Below are positions 35,821-44,958 of a DNA stretch of 64,000 nucleotides, piece after piece. A program made the position numbers and the translations under genes. The DNA comes from 3107 sp965216225 (GTDB taxonomy: Bacteria; Pseudomonadota; Alphaproteobacteria; Rhodobacterales; Rhodobacteraceae). The DNA lies in contig CBDCFF010000032.1 in the NCBI GenBank assembly GCA_965216225.1, positions 1 through 64,000 of the forward strand, written 5' to 3'. Each line of letters opens with the position of its first letter. Position 1 is the stretch's first letter. The notes beneath the pieces are model-generated. The model saw only the letters and a list, made by a program, of their open reading frames with translations, was not told the origin of the DNA and did no database searches.

Positions 35821-36306
35821 GACTGGCCGACCGCTTCGGCGAAGCGGCGGGCGCGTTTGGGGTTCACCTTGACCATGGCGTGAGCCGTCTTTGAAAGGCG
35901 GGCCTCCAGATCGCGATGATAGCGTCCTGTAGGCTCGTAGACGACGCGGCAACACTGCGGGCCGATCCGGTTCTTCAGCGTCTTCAGTCCTGTCCGGTCG
36001 TTGGTGAAGCGTTTCGCCTTGCCATCGCTCAGGCGATGGGTGTCGAGATGATCTTTCGAGATGTCGATGCCGATGGTATCATTCATGACCTTTTCGTCTC
36101 CCGTTCTTGTCATACGAGGCAGGGGTGTTCCCTCCTCCACTCTCTGTTCGGGTTCATCAAAAGGGCGGGGGTGATCCATCTTGAGAACGGTCCTCAAAGA
36201 CCAGGGCATCATCGATCCATCCCCCGCCACCCCTCGGGCCGCTGCAGCGGCCCGAGGGGTGGCATCCGTATCGCACGGATACGAATGCCTGGGAAATCCA
36301 ATAGAC
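35821..36306 (-). mobile_element. IS110 fragment (5' end, copy B)
   Basis: Contains the first 89 codons of the transposase (ATG at 36086, read leftward to 35821) plus the 220-bp non-coding end with the 36-bp palindrome (36227-36262). Truncated by IS21 copy 2. Confidence 0.88.
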
Positions 36307-37228
36307 AAGGGCATTTCCACGGGCGACTTTCAGGAGGCTCCTGGGGCGCTGTTGGGGCCGAACGCGGCAGGGCTTTCATCGAGCACCATCTCGCGATTGA
36401 AAGCGGACTGGGGGGCGGAGTATGAACGCTGGCAGCGCCGCGATCTCAGTGCCCGGCGTTTCGTCTATGTCTGGGCCGATGGTGTCTATTTCCAACCGCG
36501 TATGGAAGAGCAGAAACAATGCGTTCTGGTGCTGATCGGCGCGGATGAGTGGGGCCGCAAGGAGGTTCTGGGGCTCACCGACGGCTACCGTGAAAGCACG
36601 CAGAGTTGGCGCGAGTTGCTGCTCGATCTCAAGCGTCGCGGGCTGTCCCACGCCCCCGATCTGGCCATTGGCGACGGCGCCTTGGGGTTCTGGGCGGCGC
36701 TGCGCGAAGTCTTCGGCAGCACCCGGGAACAACGGTGCTGGGTTCACAAGACCGGAAACGTTCTCAATGCCATGCCCAAATCGGTGCAGGCCAAAGCCAA
36801 GGGCCACCTGCATGATATCTGGCAGGCGGAAACGAAGACCGAAGCCGGGGCCGCCTTCGATTTCTTCGTGGAAACCTACGGCGCGAAATATGACAAGGCG
36901 GTTGGGAAACTGACCAAAGACCGGGCTGTGCTGCTCTCCTTCTACGGCTTCCCTGCTGAGCACTGGAAGCACATCCGAACCACGAACCCGATCGAGAGCA
37001 CCTTCGCCACCGTCCGCCACCGCACCGGCAAAACCAAAGGCTGCCTGAGCCGCAGGACCGGGTTGGCCATGGCATTCAAGCTGATGATGTCAGCGCAAGG
37101 AAAATGGCGAAAGCTCGACGGCGCCAACCGCATGCCAGAGATCATTGAAGGGGTTGAGTTCAGAGACGGGATCAAGCAAATTCACCACGCCGCCTGATCA
37201 CACCATCACCAACTTTCGGGCATAGCTC
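36307..37228 (+). pseudogene. IS256-family transposase, C-terminal two-thirds (copy B)
   Basis: Uninterrupted frame from KGISTGDFQEAP to IKQIHHAA* at 37197 and the right end at 37228. The frame runs on into the IS110 end upstream (from 36181), so a hybrid 338-codon ORF exists, but it lacks the N-terminal DNA-binding half. All three DDE acids lie in the retained part. Confidence 0.88.
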
Positions 37229-37714
37229 TCCAGCGCCCGGCTTTGCCAGTCGCGCACCTCGTCGTGCACGGCGTTGGTGACGCGGCTGATCAAATCCGGC
37301 GAGACCAGCAGACCGTAGATATCCTCAAGATGGGCGCGGATGTCGCGGACACTCTCGTCCGGCGGCATGGAGGCCGATGATCCTGTCATCCATCCCGTCG
37401 ATCCGGGTCTGGCCCTTCTTCACCAGTTCCGGTTCAAAACTGCCATCCCGATCACGGGGCACGGAAATCGGCGCCTCGCCGATCTGGCCCGTCAGGCGCT
37501 TGCCGGCTGTGCCGGTGCGCCGATTGGACTGACCCGGAGGTGCATCCTTGCCTTCTTCATAGCCCGGATGCGCGGTCAGTTCGGCCCCAAGCATCCGCTC
37601 CATCAGTTTGATCTTGAGCTCTTTCAGCAGCCCGGTATCGCCAAGCAGGTCTTCAGGCCGCTCGCAGCCTTCCAGAAGTTCGTCCGGAAGTTCCCTGGAT
37701 ATCGTCATCGTCAT
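37229..37714 (-). pseudogene. Second IS256-family transposase (type b), N-terminal fragment, frameshifted
   Basis: MTMTISRELPDELLEGCERP, KLMERMLGAELTAHPGYEEG, RDRDGSFEPELVKKGQTRID, then after a frame shift at about 37365 SVRDIRAHLEDIYGLLVSPD and ISRVTNAVHDEVRDWQSRAL. It ends at the right end of the first IS256. A 200-bp middle part of a gene of this kind is found at 49965. Confidence 0.87.
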
Positions 37715-38294
37715 GGCTCCTCTCTCAAAGCATGGAACAGATCACGGATACACAGAGGAGCGGACACTCTCCCCGCGAACCGGGGATCTCACGCGGAACC
37801 GTGTACAAGGCGAAAGGCAATGCTGGAGGGCATGACGAAGCCGATCAGAGCCCGTGAGTATTCCGGGAAAATCCCGCCTCATCCAACGTCACAAAGCCTG
37901 CGATCTGTTCCTCGTGTGTTCTTCAAGATGTCAATATATGCAGCTTCGGTTCGTTTAGGCCTGTATCGAGCGCTACAACCGCACCACGTCAAATATGGGA
38001 GGATTACCGGCCCTGGCGCTTTCCAATGCAATCGCATTCCGTGTTGCTTCTCGACAACGCGGAGCCTATATCCGACAGGTCAAAAGAAAGGGCGGCTCAT
38101 CATGACCAAACTTTTGGATGACCCGGAAAACCCCATAGCGCGGGGATAACCACGGCTCTCCGGGCAAGCGTTTGACAGGAGCGCAAGAGTTTAAGGGCTT
38201 CGGCCTCGTGGTATCGCGGCAAGGCTTGGTGGACAATACCGTCCTGTCCCGGCACTGATCCACATGGACGGCTCTGCCAATGCAGGGCCTCTAA
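37715..38294. other. Region without a supported gene
   Basis: 580 bp holding the left end of the type-b IS256 (to about 37790) and then no convincing gene. A minus-strand frame at about 38100-38280 (GQDGIVHQALPRYHEAEALK, then LLRSCQTLARRAVV) has a plausible protein composition and may be the end of a lost gene; I do not recognise it. Confidence 0.4.
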
Positions 38295-38441
38295 ATATGG
38301 GATGTTCTCTTGAACCGGTGGCGTTCACATTCCTGCTGCCTCGCGAAGAAGGTCTGCATCGGGCACATCGTCAACGATCCCGAAGCCGAATTTGATCCGG
38401 CCCGCCATGCCGGGCCGATTGAAGCCATGTTCAGGAAGTGA
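38295..38441 (+). pseudogene. C-terminal remnant of a gene upstream of the methyltransferase
   Basis: 48 codons ending HIVNDPEAEFDPARHAGPIE then AMFRK*, with the stop 3 bp before the methyltransferase GTG. Its tight spacing suggests it was the previous gene of the operon. No start codon of its own that I trust; not recognised. Confidence 0.4.
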
Positions 38442-38444
38442 CCC

Positions 38445-41198
38445 GTGAACGCCGTTGAAATCGAACAGGCCATCACCGATCTGGCCGAACAGCCCTTCGA
38501 CCCGGCGGAATTCCCCTTTGTCTTCCTCGAAGCCTTTGGCAACAAGCTCACGACCATCAAACGCCTGCGCCGCGGGGCATCCAACAAATCCGATCTGGGC
38601 GGCGTCCTGCAAACCAATCACATCCACATCAAGGCAACCGGCCCTGGCCGCGTCACCGAAACCCTGGCCGCGTTGCGGGAAAGCCCTGCGACCCGGCACA
38701 AGCGGCACAGGGTCAGGTTCATCCTCGCCACCGACGGCGCCGATCTGGAAGCCGAAGACCTGACCACCGGCGAAACCGTCGCCTGCACCTACACGGACTT
38801 CCCGAACCACTTCGGCTTCTTCCTGCCCCTCGCAGGCATCACCACCGTCAGGCAAATCCGCGAAAACGCCTTCGATGTCCGCGCCACCAGCCGCCTCAAC
38901 AAGCTCTATGTCGAACTCCTGAAGGACAACCCCGACTGGGGCGCCACCGCGCGCCACCATGACATGAACCACTTCATGGCCCGGCTGATCTTCTGCTTCT
39001 TTGCCGAAGACACCGACATCCTGAACGGCGACAACCTGTTCACCGCCACCATCGCCCGGATGTCCGAACGTGACAGCTCGAACACCCATGAGGTGATCGG
39101 CGAACTGTTCAGGGCGATGAACACGCCGGTCAAGGATCGCGCCACAACCAGCCTTCCCCGCTGGGCCAAGGCGCTGCCTTGCGTCAATGGCGGGCTGTTC
39201 TCGGGCAACGCGCATGTGCCGCGTTTCAGCAAGATCGCCCGCTCCTTCCTGCTGCACATCGGCAGCCTCGACTGGACGCGGATCAACCCGGACATCTTCG
39301 GTTCCATGATCCAGGCCGTCGCGGATGAGGCGGAACGCAGCGCCCTGGGGATGCACTACACATCCGTGCCGAACATCCTCAAGGTGCTCAATCCGCTCTT
39401 CCTCGATGACCTGCGCGCCGGGCTGGAGGCAGCGGGGAACAATCCCCGCAAACTGGCGAACCTGCGCAAACGCATGTCCAGCATCCGCGTCTTCGACCCC
39501 GCCTGCGGGTCCGGCAACTTCCTTGTCATCGCCTACAAGGAAATGCGCGCCATCGAGGCCGAAATCAACAGGCGGCGCGGCAAGGGCGACCGGCGGACGG
39601 AGATTCCACTCACCAATTTCCGGGGCATCGAGTTGCGGGATTTCCCGGCAGAAATCGCCCGTCTGGCGCTGATCATCGCGGAATACCAGTGCGACGTGAC
39701 CCATCGCGGCCAGAAAGAGGCGCTGGCCACCTTCCTGCCGCTGGACAGCCGGAACTGGATCACCTGCGGCAATGCCCTGCAACTTGACTGGCTGTCGATC
39801 TGCCCGCCCACGGAGACCGGGGTGAAATTCCGCTCCGACGACCTGTTCCGGACCCCGCGCGATCAGGCGCAGATCGACTTTGAGAACGAGGGCGGCGAGA
39901 CCTATATCTGCGGCAACCCGCCATATGTTGGGAGTCAGTGGCAGAGCACAGAGCAGAAGGAAGACCTGAAACGGATTTTCGAGGGACGCACCAGAAGCTG
40001 GAGGTCGCTCGACTATGTAACGGGCTGGTTCATGAAGGCCGCCGATTACGGGCTGCATACACCTGCGGTATCGGCCTTTGTGTCCACCAATTCGATCTGT
40101 CAGGGGCGGCAGGTCGAAACACTCTGGTCATTGATCTTCGAGACTGGCCACGAAATCGCTTTTGCCCATACCAGTTTCAAGTGGACAAACCTTGCGAGCC
40201 ATAATGCAGGTGTCACCGTAGTTATCGTTGGCATATCAAATCATGCTGGCCAGACTCGCAGGTTGTTCGCCGAGAGTTCAGACAACGAGGCGACGGTCAG
40301 GGAAGTCTCGAATATCAATTCATATTTGATCAGCGGCCCTGACATTATGGTCAGACAGGCAACCAAGCCGCTCTCGAACCTGAATGAAATGAGCTTCGGA
40401 AACATGCCATACGATGGCGGCAATCTGCTTTTGAGCACCGATCAGGTCGAAGCCCTTGGGCTTTTGCCAGACCAGCGCGCGCGCTTCATTCGCCGTATTT
40501 ACGGATCGGCCGAGTTTATTCACGGGCAACAGCGTTATTGCCTCTGGATCGAAGATCGGTATCTTGACGAGGCCATGAGTATCGCCCCTGTCCGGCAACG
40601 CATCGAAGGTGTCCGCGCCATGCGTCTGGCAAGCCGGGACAGAAGCGCGAATGAAATGGCCAGGCGCGCGCATCAGTTTCGAGAAATGAACATTGGGAAG
40701 AAACAGACAATTGCGGTTCCTCGCGTCAGTTCGGAAAACCGTGAATATCTCCCCACAGGTCTCGCCGCTATTGGCGCCATAATCGGCGACCGTAACTTTG
40801 CCCTCTACGACGCCCCGCTGTGGAACATGGCGCTGATCGCCTCGCGCCTGCACCGGGTCTGGATCGGTGCCGTCTGCGGCAAACTTGAAACGCGCATTAG
40901 CTACTCCAACACCCTTGGCTGGAACACCTTCCCGGCGCCGAAGCTCACTGAGAAGAACAGGGCCGACCTGACCGGTGCGGCCTGCAACATCCTGCTGGCC
41001 CGAGAGGCGCATTTCCCCGCCACCATCGCCGATCTCTACGCCCCCGAAAGGATGCCCGACAACCTCCGCGCCGCCCATGAGCGCAACGACGAGGTGCTGG
41101 AACGCATCTGCATCGGCCGCCGTTTCCGCAACGACACCGAACGGCTCGAAAAACTGTTCGAGATGTACACCAAAATGACAACGCAGGTGCCATCATGA
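38445..41198 (+). CDS. MmeI-like DNA methyltransferase, copy 2 (complete)
   Basis: 917 residues, GTG start 3 bp after an upstream stop. Layout: N-terminal domain (1-150) that looks like a degenerate MmeI N-domain without a clear PD-(D/E)XK motif, helical linker (to about 330), methyltransferase domain with motif I F350-DPACGSGNF and catalytic N491-PPY, then target-recognition region (about 680-860) with LYDAPLWNMALIASRLHRVW and ETRISYSNTLGWN, and a helical C-terminus. Probably N6-adenine methylation of a short asymmetric site. Residues 760-786 differ strongly from copy 1 while the flanks are identical. The stop overlaps the next start (ATGA). Confidence 0.88.
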   Translation: MNAVEIEQAITDLAEQPFDPAEFPFVFLEAFGNKLTTIKRLRRGASNKSDLGGVLQTNHIHIKATGPGRVTETLAALRESPATRHKRHRVRFILATDGADLEAEDLTTGETVACTYTDFPNHFGFFLPLAGITTVRQIRENAFDVRATSRLNKLYVELLKDNPDWGATARHHDMNHFMARLIFCFFAEDTDILNGDNLFTATIARMSERDSSNTHEVIGELFRAMNTPVKDRATTSLPRWAKALPCVNGGLFSGNAHVPRFSKIARSFLLHIGSLDWTRINPDIFGSMIQAVADEAERSALGMHYTSVPNILKVLNPLFLDDLRAGLEAAGNNPRKLANLRKRMSSIRVFDPACGSGNFLVIAYKEMRAIEAEINRRRGKGDRRTEIPLTNFRGIELRDFPAEIARLALIIAEYQCDVTHRGQKEALATFLPLDSRNWITCGNALQLDWLSICPPTETGVKFRSDDLFRTPRDQAQIDFENEGGETYICGNPPYVGSQWQSTEQKEDLKRIFEGRTRSWRSLDYVTGWFMKAADYGLHTPAVSAFVSTNSICQGRQVETLWSLIFETGHEIAFAHTSFKWTNLASHNAGVTVVIVGISNHAGQTRRLFAESSDNEATVREVSNINSYLISGPDIMVRQATKPLSNLNEMSFGNMPYDGGNLLLSTDQVEALGLLPDQRARFIRRIYGSAEFIHGQQRYCLWIEDRYLDEAMSIAPVRQRIEGVRAMRLASRDRSANEMARRAHQFREMNIGKKQTIAVPRVSSENREYLPTGLAAIGAIIGDRNFALYDAPLWNMALIASRLHRVWIGAVCGKLETRISYSNTLGWNTFPAPKLTEKNRADLTGAACNILLAREAHFPATIADLYAPERMPDNLRAAHERNDEVLERICIGRRFRNDTERLEKLFEMYTKMTTQVPS

Positions 41199-41908
41199 GG
41201 TACGCTCTAGTTGATGGACAGAAGTCAACGCCAAGCCCTAAGCAACGTGGTGAATGCACACATTGCGGGGCAGAAATGGTATCAAAGTGTGGACGTACCA
41301 AGGTGTGGCATTGGGCACATAAGTCACTAGAGGTTTGTGATCCTTGGTGGGAAAATGAAACCGAATGGCATCGGGAATGGAAGGATCAGTTCCCTGTAGA
41401 ATGGCAAGAAGTGTCCCATACGGACCACGTATCAGGTGAAAGGCATATCGCGGATGTTAAGGCCGACAATGGGCTGGTTGTTGAGTTTCAAAATTCCCCA
41501 ATGTCATTCGAAGAGCGGACTTCACGTGAGCAGTTCTATGGTAATATGATCTGGATCATTAATGGCCTTCGTGGGCCGCTTGATTCAAGTTACTTTGGAA
41601 TGGGCTTGGGTCGTACTCCAATTCAAAACAACCCATTGGCCTATCTTTTGCATTGGTATGGGCGAAGCAGACTCTTTCACAACTGGTCGCACGCGAAAGC
41701 CAGAGTGTTTATCGATTTTGGAAACGAGTTTTCAAGTGGCCGCCCAGTGCTTTGGCGTCTTGCATATTTTGATCCAGCAACAAAGAGAGGGGCCGTTGGT
41801 CCTTACCCCAAGCATCGTTTGATCGAAGCAATTTTAGAAAGCTCTGAAATCGGCGTGACCTATCTGCCTGATGGTGAAGATGATCATACCGATGGAGTTG
41901 ATTCATGA
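41195..41908 (+). CDS. CoiA-like nuclease-fold protein
   Basis: 237 residues. A short zinc-binding start (CTHCGAEM ... KVWHWAHK, cysteines at about 21 and 24) is followed by a PD-(D/E)XK-like core: HIADVKADNGLVVEFQNSPM, with D of IAD and E-x-Q of VEFQ as the likely metal ligands, and SREQFYGNMIWIING. This pattern is that of the CoiA competence-protein family, whose nuclease fold also occurs in defence loci. It takes the position held by the HEPN gene in operon copy 1, overlaps the methyltransferase stop and the helicase start by 4 bp each, and is AT-richer than its neighbours, suggesting it came in as a cassette. Role probably DNA cleavage or damage sensing; not shown. Confidence 0.77.
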   Translation: MRYALVDGQKSTPSPKQRGECTHCGAEMVSKCGRTKVWHWAHKSLEVCDPWWENETEWHREWKDQFPVEWQEVSHTDHVSGERHIADVKADNGLVVEFQNSPMSFEERTSREQFYGNMIWIINGLRGPLDSSYFGMGLGRTPIQNNPLAYLLHWYGRSRLFHNWSHAKARVFIDFGNEFSSGRPVLWRLAYFDPATKRGAVGPYPKHRLIEAILESSEIGVTYLPDGEDDHTDGVDS

Positions 41909-43974
41909 AGAAAGATTTATCTATGACCAAATCCATTCCCTCAGTCTCAATCAGCTATGCTCAAAACGGTTCCTCTACCAAGTCGAATGAATTGGGGATG
42001 CGCGCCATGCAGGAACGCGCCTATGAGAAGCGGGGCGAGCAGTATCTGCTGATCAAGTCGCCGCCCGCCTCGGGCAAGAGCCGCGCGCTGATGTTCATTG
42101 CGCTGGACAAGCTGGAAAATCAGGATGTGAAACAGGCGATCGTCGTGGTGCCGGAAAAATCAATCGGGGCGAGCTTCAACGACGAACCGCTGACCGAGTT
42201 CGGTTTCCGGGCGGATTGGTCCGTGGTGCCCAGGTGGAACCTGTGCAATGCACCGGGCGAAGATGGTGGCAAAGTCAAATCGGTGGAGGCGTTTCTGGCC
42301 GGCGTTGACCGGATTCTGGTTTGCACTCACGCGACGTTCCGCTTTGCCGTAGACAAGCTGGGGGTCGTGGCGTTCGATGATCGTCTGATTGCGATTGACG
42401 AGTTCCACCATGTTTCGGCCAACCCCGATAACAGGCTGGGCGCGCATCTGGCCGATTTCATGACCCGCGACAAGGTGCATATCGTGGCGATGACCGGTTC
42501 GTATTTCCGGGGTGATGCCGAGGCTGTTTTGTCGCCACAGGACGAGGCAAAATTCGATACCGTCACCTATACCTATTACGAGCAGTTGAACGGCTATCAA
42601 TATCTGAAAACGCTCGACATCGGCTATTTCTTCTATTCCGGGCCTTATGCGGATGATCTGCTGAAGGTGCTGGACCCGAACGAAAAGACGATCCTGCACA
42701 TCCCGAATGTGAACTCGCGCGAGAGCACCAAAGACAAGATCAAGGAAGTCGAGCACATCATCGAGGAGCTGGGCGACTGGAAAGGCGTTGACCCCGTGAC
42801 GGGCTTTCATCTGCTGGAAAAGCCGGATGGCCGGGTGCTGAAGATCGCCGATCTGGTAGAGGATGATCCAGCCAAGCGGGACCGCGTCTCAACAGCACTG
42901 AAGGACCCCGCCCAGAAGAACAACCGCGATCATGTGGATATCATCATTGCCCTGGGAATGGCCAAAGAAGGCTTCGACTGGATTTGGTGTGAACACGCGC
43001 TGACCGTTGGCTACCGCGCCAGCCTGACCGAGATCGTGCAGATCATTGGCCGCGCCACACGGGACGCCAAGGGCAAGACCCACGCCCGTTTCACCAACCT
43101 GATAGCAGAGCCGGACGCCTCCGAAGCGGCGGTGACCGAAGCCGTCAACGATACGCTCAAGGCCATTGCGGCCAGCTTGCTCATGGAGCAAGTGCTGGCC
43201 CCACGGTTCAACTTCACCCCCAAGGCGACCTCGACGAAACCGGAGCCTGGCTTTGAATACGGCGCAGGTGGGTATGATCCCGAGAAATGCAACGTGGGTT
43301 TCAACGAGGACAGCGGGCAGTTCCAGATCGAGATCAAAGGGTTGGTGGAACCAAAGTCCAGGGAAGCGGAGCGCATCTGCCAACAGGACATCAACGAGGT
43401 CATCACCGCCTTTGTGCAGGACAAACCTGTGATCGAGCGAGGGCTCTTCGACGAAGAGTTGGTTCCTGAAGAACTCACGGTCGTGCGGATGGGCAAGATC
43501 ATCAAGGACCGTTATCCAGACCTTGAGGACAGCGATGCAGAGGCCGTCCGCCAGCGGGCCGTAGCCGCACTGAACCTCACCCAGCAGGCCAGGAAGGCCG
43601 GGTTGGAGGGAGGAACCGACGAAAGGGAGCCTGGCGCCAACACGGCCCTGATCGACGGTGTGCGAAAGTTCGCCATGGATGTGCGCGATCTCGACATCGA
43701 CCTGATCGACGCCATCAACCCGTTCGGCGAAGCCTACTCCATCCTCGCCAAGTCGATGAACGAGGACAGCCTGAAACAGGTTGCCTCCGTTATCGCGGCC
43801 AAACGTAACCCGATTACGCCGGAGGATGCCATCACCTGGGCGAAACGGGCGCGGCGGTTCAAGCTCGACCATGGGCGTTCGCCGTCACCAACCGCCTCTG
43901 ATCCTTACGAGCGTTTGATGGCCGAGGGGGCCACCGCCTTCATGCGGTTCAGAAAGGAGGGCAAATATGAGTGA
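41905..43974 (+). CDS. Superfamily 2 DEAD/DEAH-type helicase, copy 2
   Basis: 689 residues; same motifs as copy 1 shifted by six residues. ATG at 41905 has ggag 8 bp upstream and overlaps the CoiA-like stop as ATGA; ATG 41923 is an alternative that would match copy 1 better. The first 25 or so codons differ from copy 1 (IPSVSISYAQNGSSTKSNE against IPSVSVTYARTGSSTSSNE) with many silent changes, then the two become nearly identical at about 41990. Confidence 0.9.
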   Translation: MKKDLSMTKSIPSVSISYAQNGSSTKSNELGMRAMQERAYEKRGEQYLLIKSPPASGKSRALMFIALDKLENQDVKQAIVVVPEKSIGASFNDEPLTEFGFRADWSVVPRWNLCNAPGEDGGKVKSVEAFLAGVDRILVCTHATFRFAVDKLGVVAFDDRLIAIDEFHHVSANPDNRLGAHLADFMTRDKVHIVAMTGSYFRGDAEAVLSPQDEAKFDTVTYTYYEQLNGYQYLKTLDIGYFFYSGPYADDLLKVLDPNEKTILHIPNVNSRESTKDKIKEVEHIIEELGDWKGVDPVTGFHLLEKPDGRVLKIADLVEDDPAKRDRVSTALKDPAQKNNRDHVDIIIALGMAKEGFDWIWCEHALTVGYRASLTEIVQIIGRATRDAKGKTHARFTNLIAEPDASEAAVTEAVNDTLKAIAASLLMEQVLAPRFNFTPKATSTKPEPGFEYGAGGYDPEKCNVGFNEDSGQFQIEIKGLVEPKSREAERICQQDINEVITAFVQDKPVIERGLFDEELVPEELTVVRMGKIIKDRYPDLEDSDAEAVRQRAVAALNLTQQARKAGLEGGTDEREPGANTALIDGVRKFAMDVRDLDIDLIDAINPFGEAYSILAKSMNEDSLKQVASVIAAKRNPITPEDAITWAKRARRFKLDHGRSPSPTASDPYERLMAEGATAFMRFRKEGKYE

Positions 43975-44021
43975 CGATCTCAGTGCCCTTGCCGATGATC
44001 TGGCCGAGTTCGATGTCCAGG
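43967..44021 (+). pseudogene. GIY-YIG nuclease copy 2, first 18 codons
   Basis: ATGAGTGACGATCTC start overlapping the helicase by 8 bp, as in copy 1, cut by IS21 after gatgtccagg. The 7-bp duplication is gtccagg (44015-44021). Confidence 0.9.
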
Positions 44022-44148
44022 TGTAGCGCGACAATCAAGATGAGAAGTGCGCGTCAATCAGGATGAGAATCCTTGGTCGCGACGTTTGGGACGATGCCGG
44101 GCTTTTGTGCCGCGATCAAGGGGTTTGTTTTTTGATTGTCGCGGAGCG

Positions 44149-44958
44149 TCAATCAGCTTTGGTGTTTTCCGGTGTGGCTTTTTGTGCAGGCCTTCCCGGC
44201 CCCTTTGCCTTTTGTGCTGCTCTTCGCCGGTAGCTTTCGACATTCATCTCGAAGATGGTTGCGTGGTGCACGAGCCTGTCGACGGCGGCCAATGTCATGG
44301 CCGGGTCTGGAAAAATCGCATTCCACTCCCCGAAGGGCTGGTTGGCCGTGATCAACATTGAGCGGCGTTCATATCTCGCGCTGATGAGTTCGAAGAGCAC
44401 ACTGGTTTCAGCCTGATCCTTGGTGACGTAGGTGATGTCATCGAGGATCAGCAGATGGAATTTGTCGAGCTTTGCAATGGCACTTTCGAGGACGAGATCG
44501 CGGCGGGCCTGTTGGAGTTTCTGGACCAGATCGGTGGTGCGGCTGAATAGGACGCGGTAGCCTTGCTCGACAAGGGCGAGCCCGATGGCTGAGCCGAGAT
44601 GTGATTTGCCCACACCTGGCGGCCCAAACAGCAGGATGTTGCCGCCCTTTCCGATCCAGCTGTCGCCAGCGGTGATCGCACTGACATGGGCCTTGGACAG
44701 CATGGGGACGGCTGTGAAGTCGAAGGTGTCGATCGTTTTTCCGGGCAACAGGCGTGCCTGTGCGAGATGTCGCTCGATACGACGGCGATCTCGTTCAGCC
44801 AGTTCATGCTCCACCAGGGTGCTGAGCATCCGAGCGGCGGGCCAGCCTTCCTTGTCGGCTTGTTCCGCAAAGCGCGGCCATAGCGCCTTGATGGCTGGCA
44901 AGCGCAATTCGGTCAGAGCCAAGGTTAGGCGGGCGGTATCGGTCTGGGGCGATGTCAT
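44149..44958 (-). CDS. istB: IS21 helper ATPase IstB, copy 3
   Basis: 269 residues, intact, no difference from copy 1 noticed. Confidence 0.95.
   Translation of the reverse strand: MTSPQTDTARLTLALTELRLPAIKALWPRFAEQADKEGWPAARMLSTLVEHELAERDRRRIERHLAQARLLPGKTIDTFDFTAVPMLSKAHVSAITAGDSWIGKGGNILLFGPPGVGKSHLGSAIGLALVEQGYRVLFSRTTDLVQKLQQARRDLVLESAIAKLDKFHLLILDDITYVTKDQAETSVLFELISARYERRSMLITANQPFGEWNAIFPDPAMTLAAVDRLVHHATIFEMNVESYRRRAAQKAKGPGRPAQKATPENTKAD

Noticed and set aside
36181..37197. 338-codon hybrid ORF taken as a complete transposase
   Set aside because: Its first 42 codons come from the IS110 non-coding end; the real IS256 N-terminal half is missing.
37340..38149. 269-codon plus-strand frame
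   Set aside because: First half is antisense to the type-b IS256 transposase; the rest has no protein-like pattern.
38325..40058. 577-codon minus-strand frame opposite the methyltransferase
   Set aside because: Shadow of the coding strand, whose motifs are clear; no recognisable domain.
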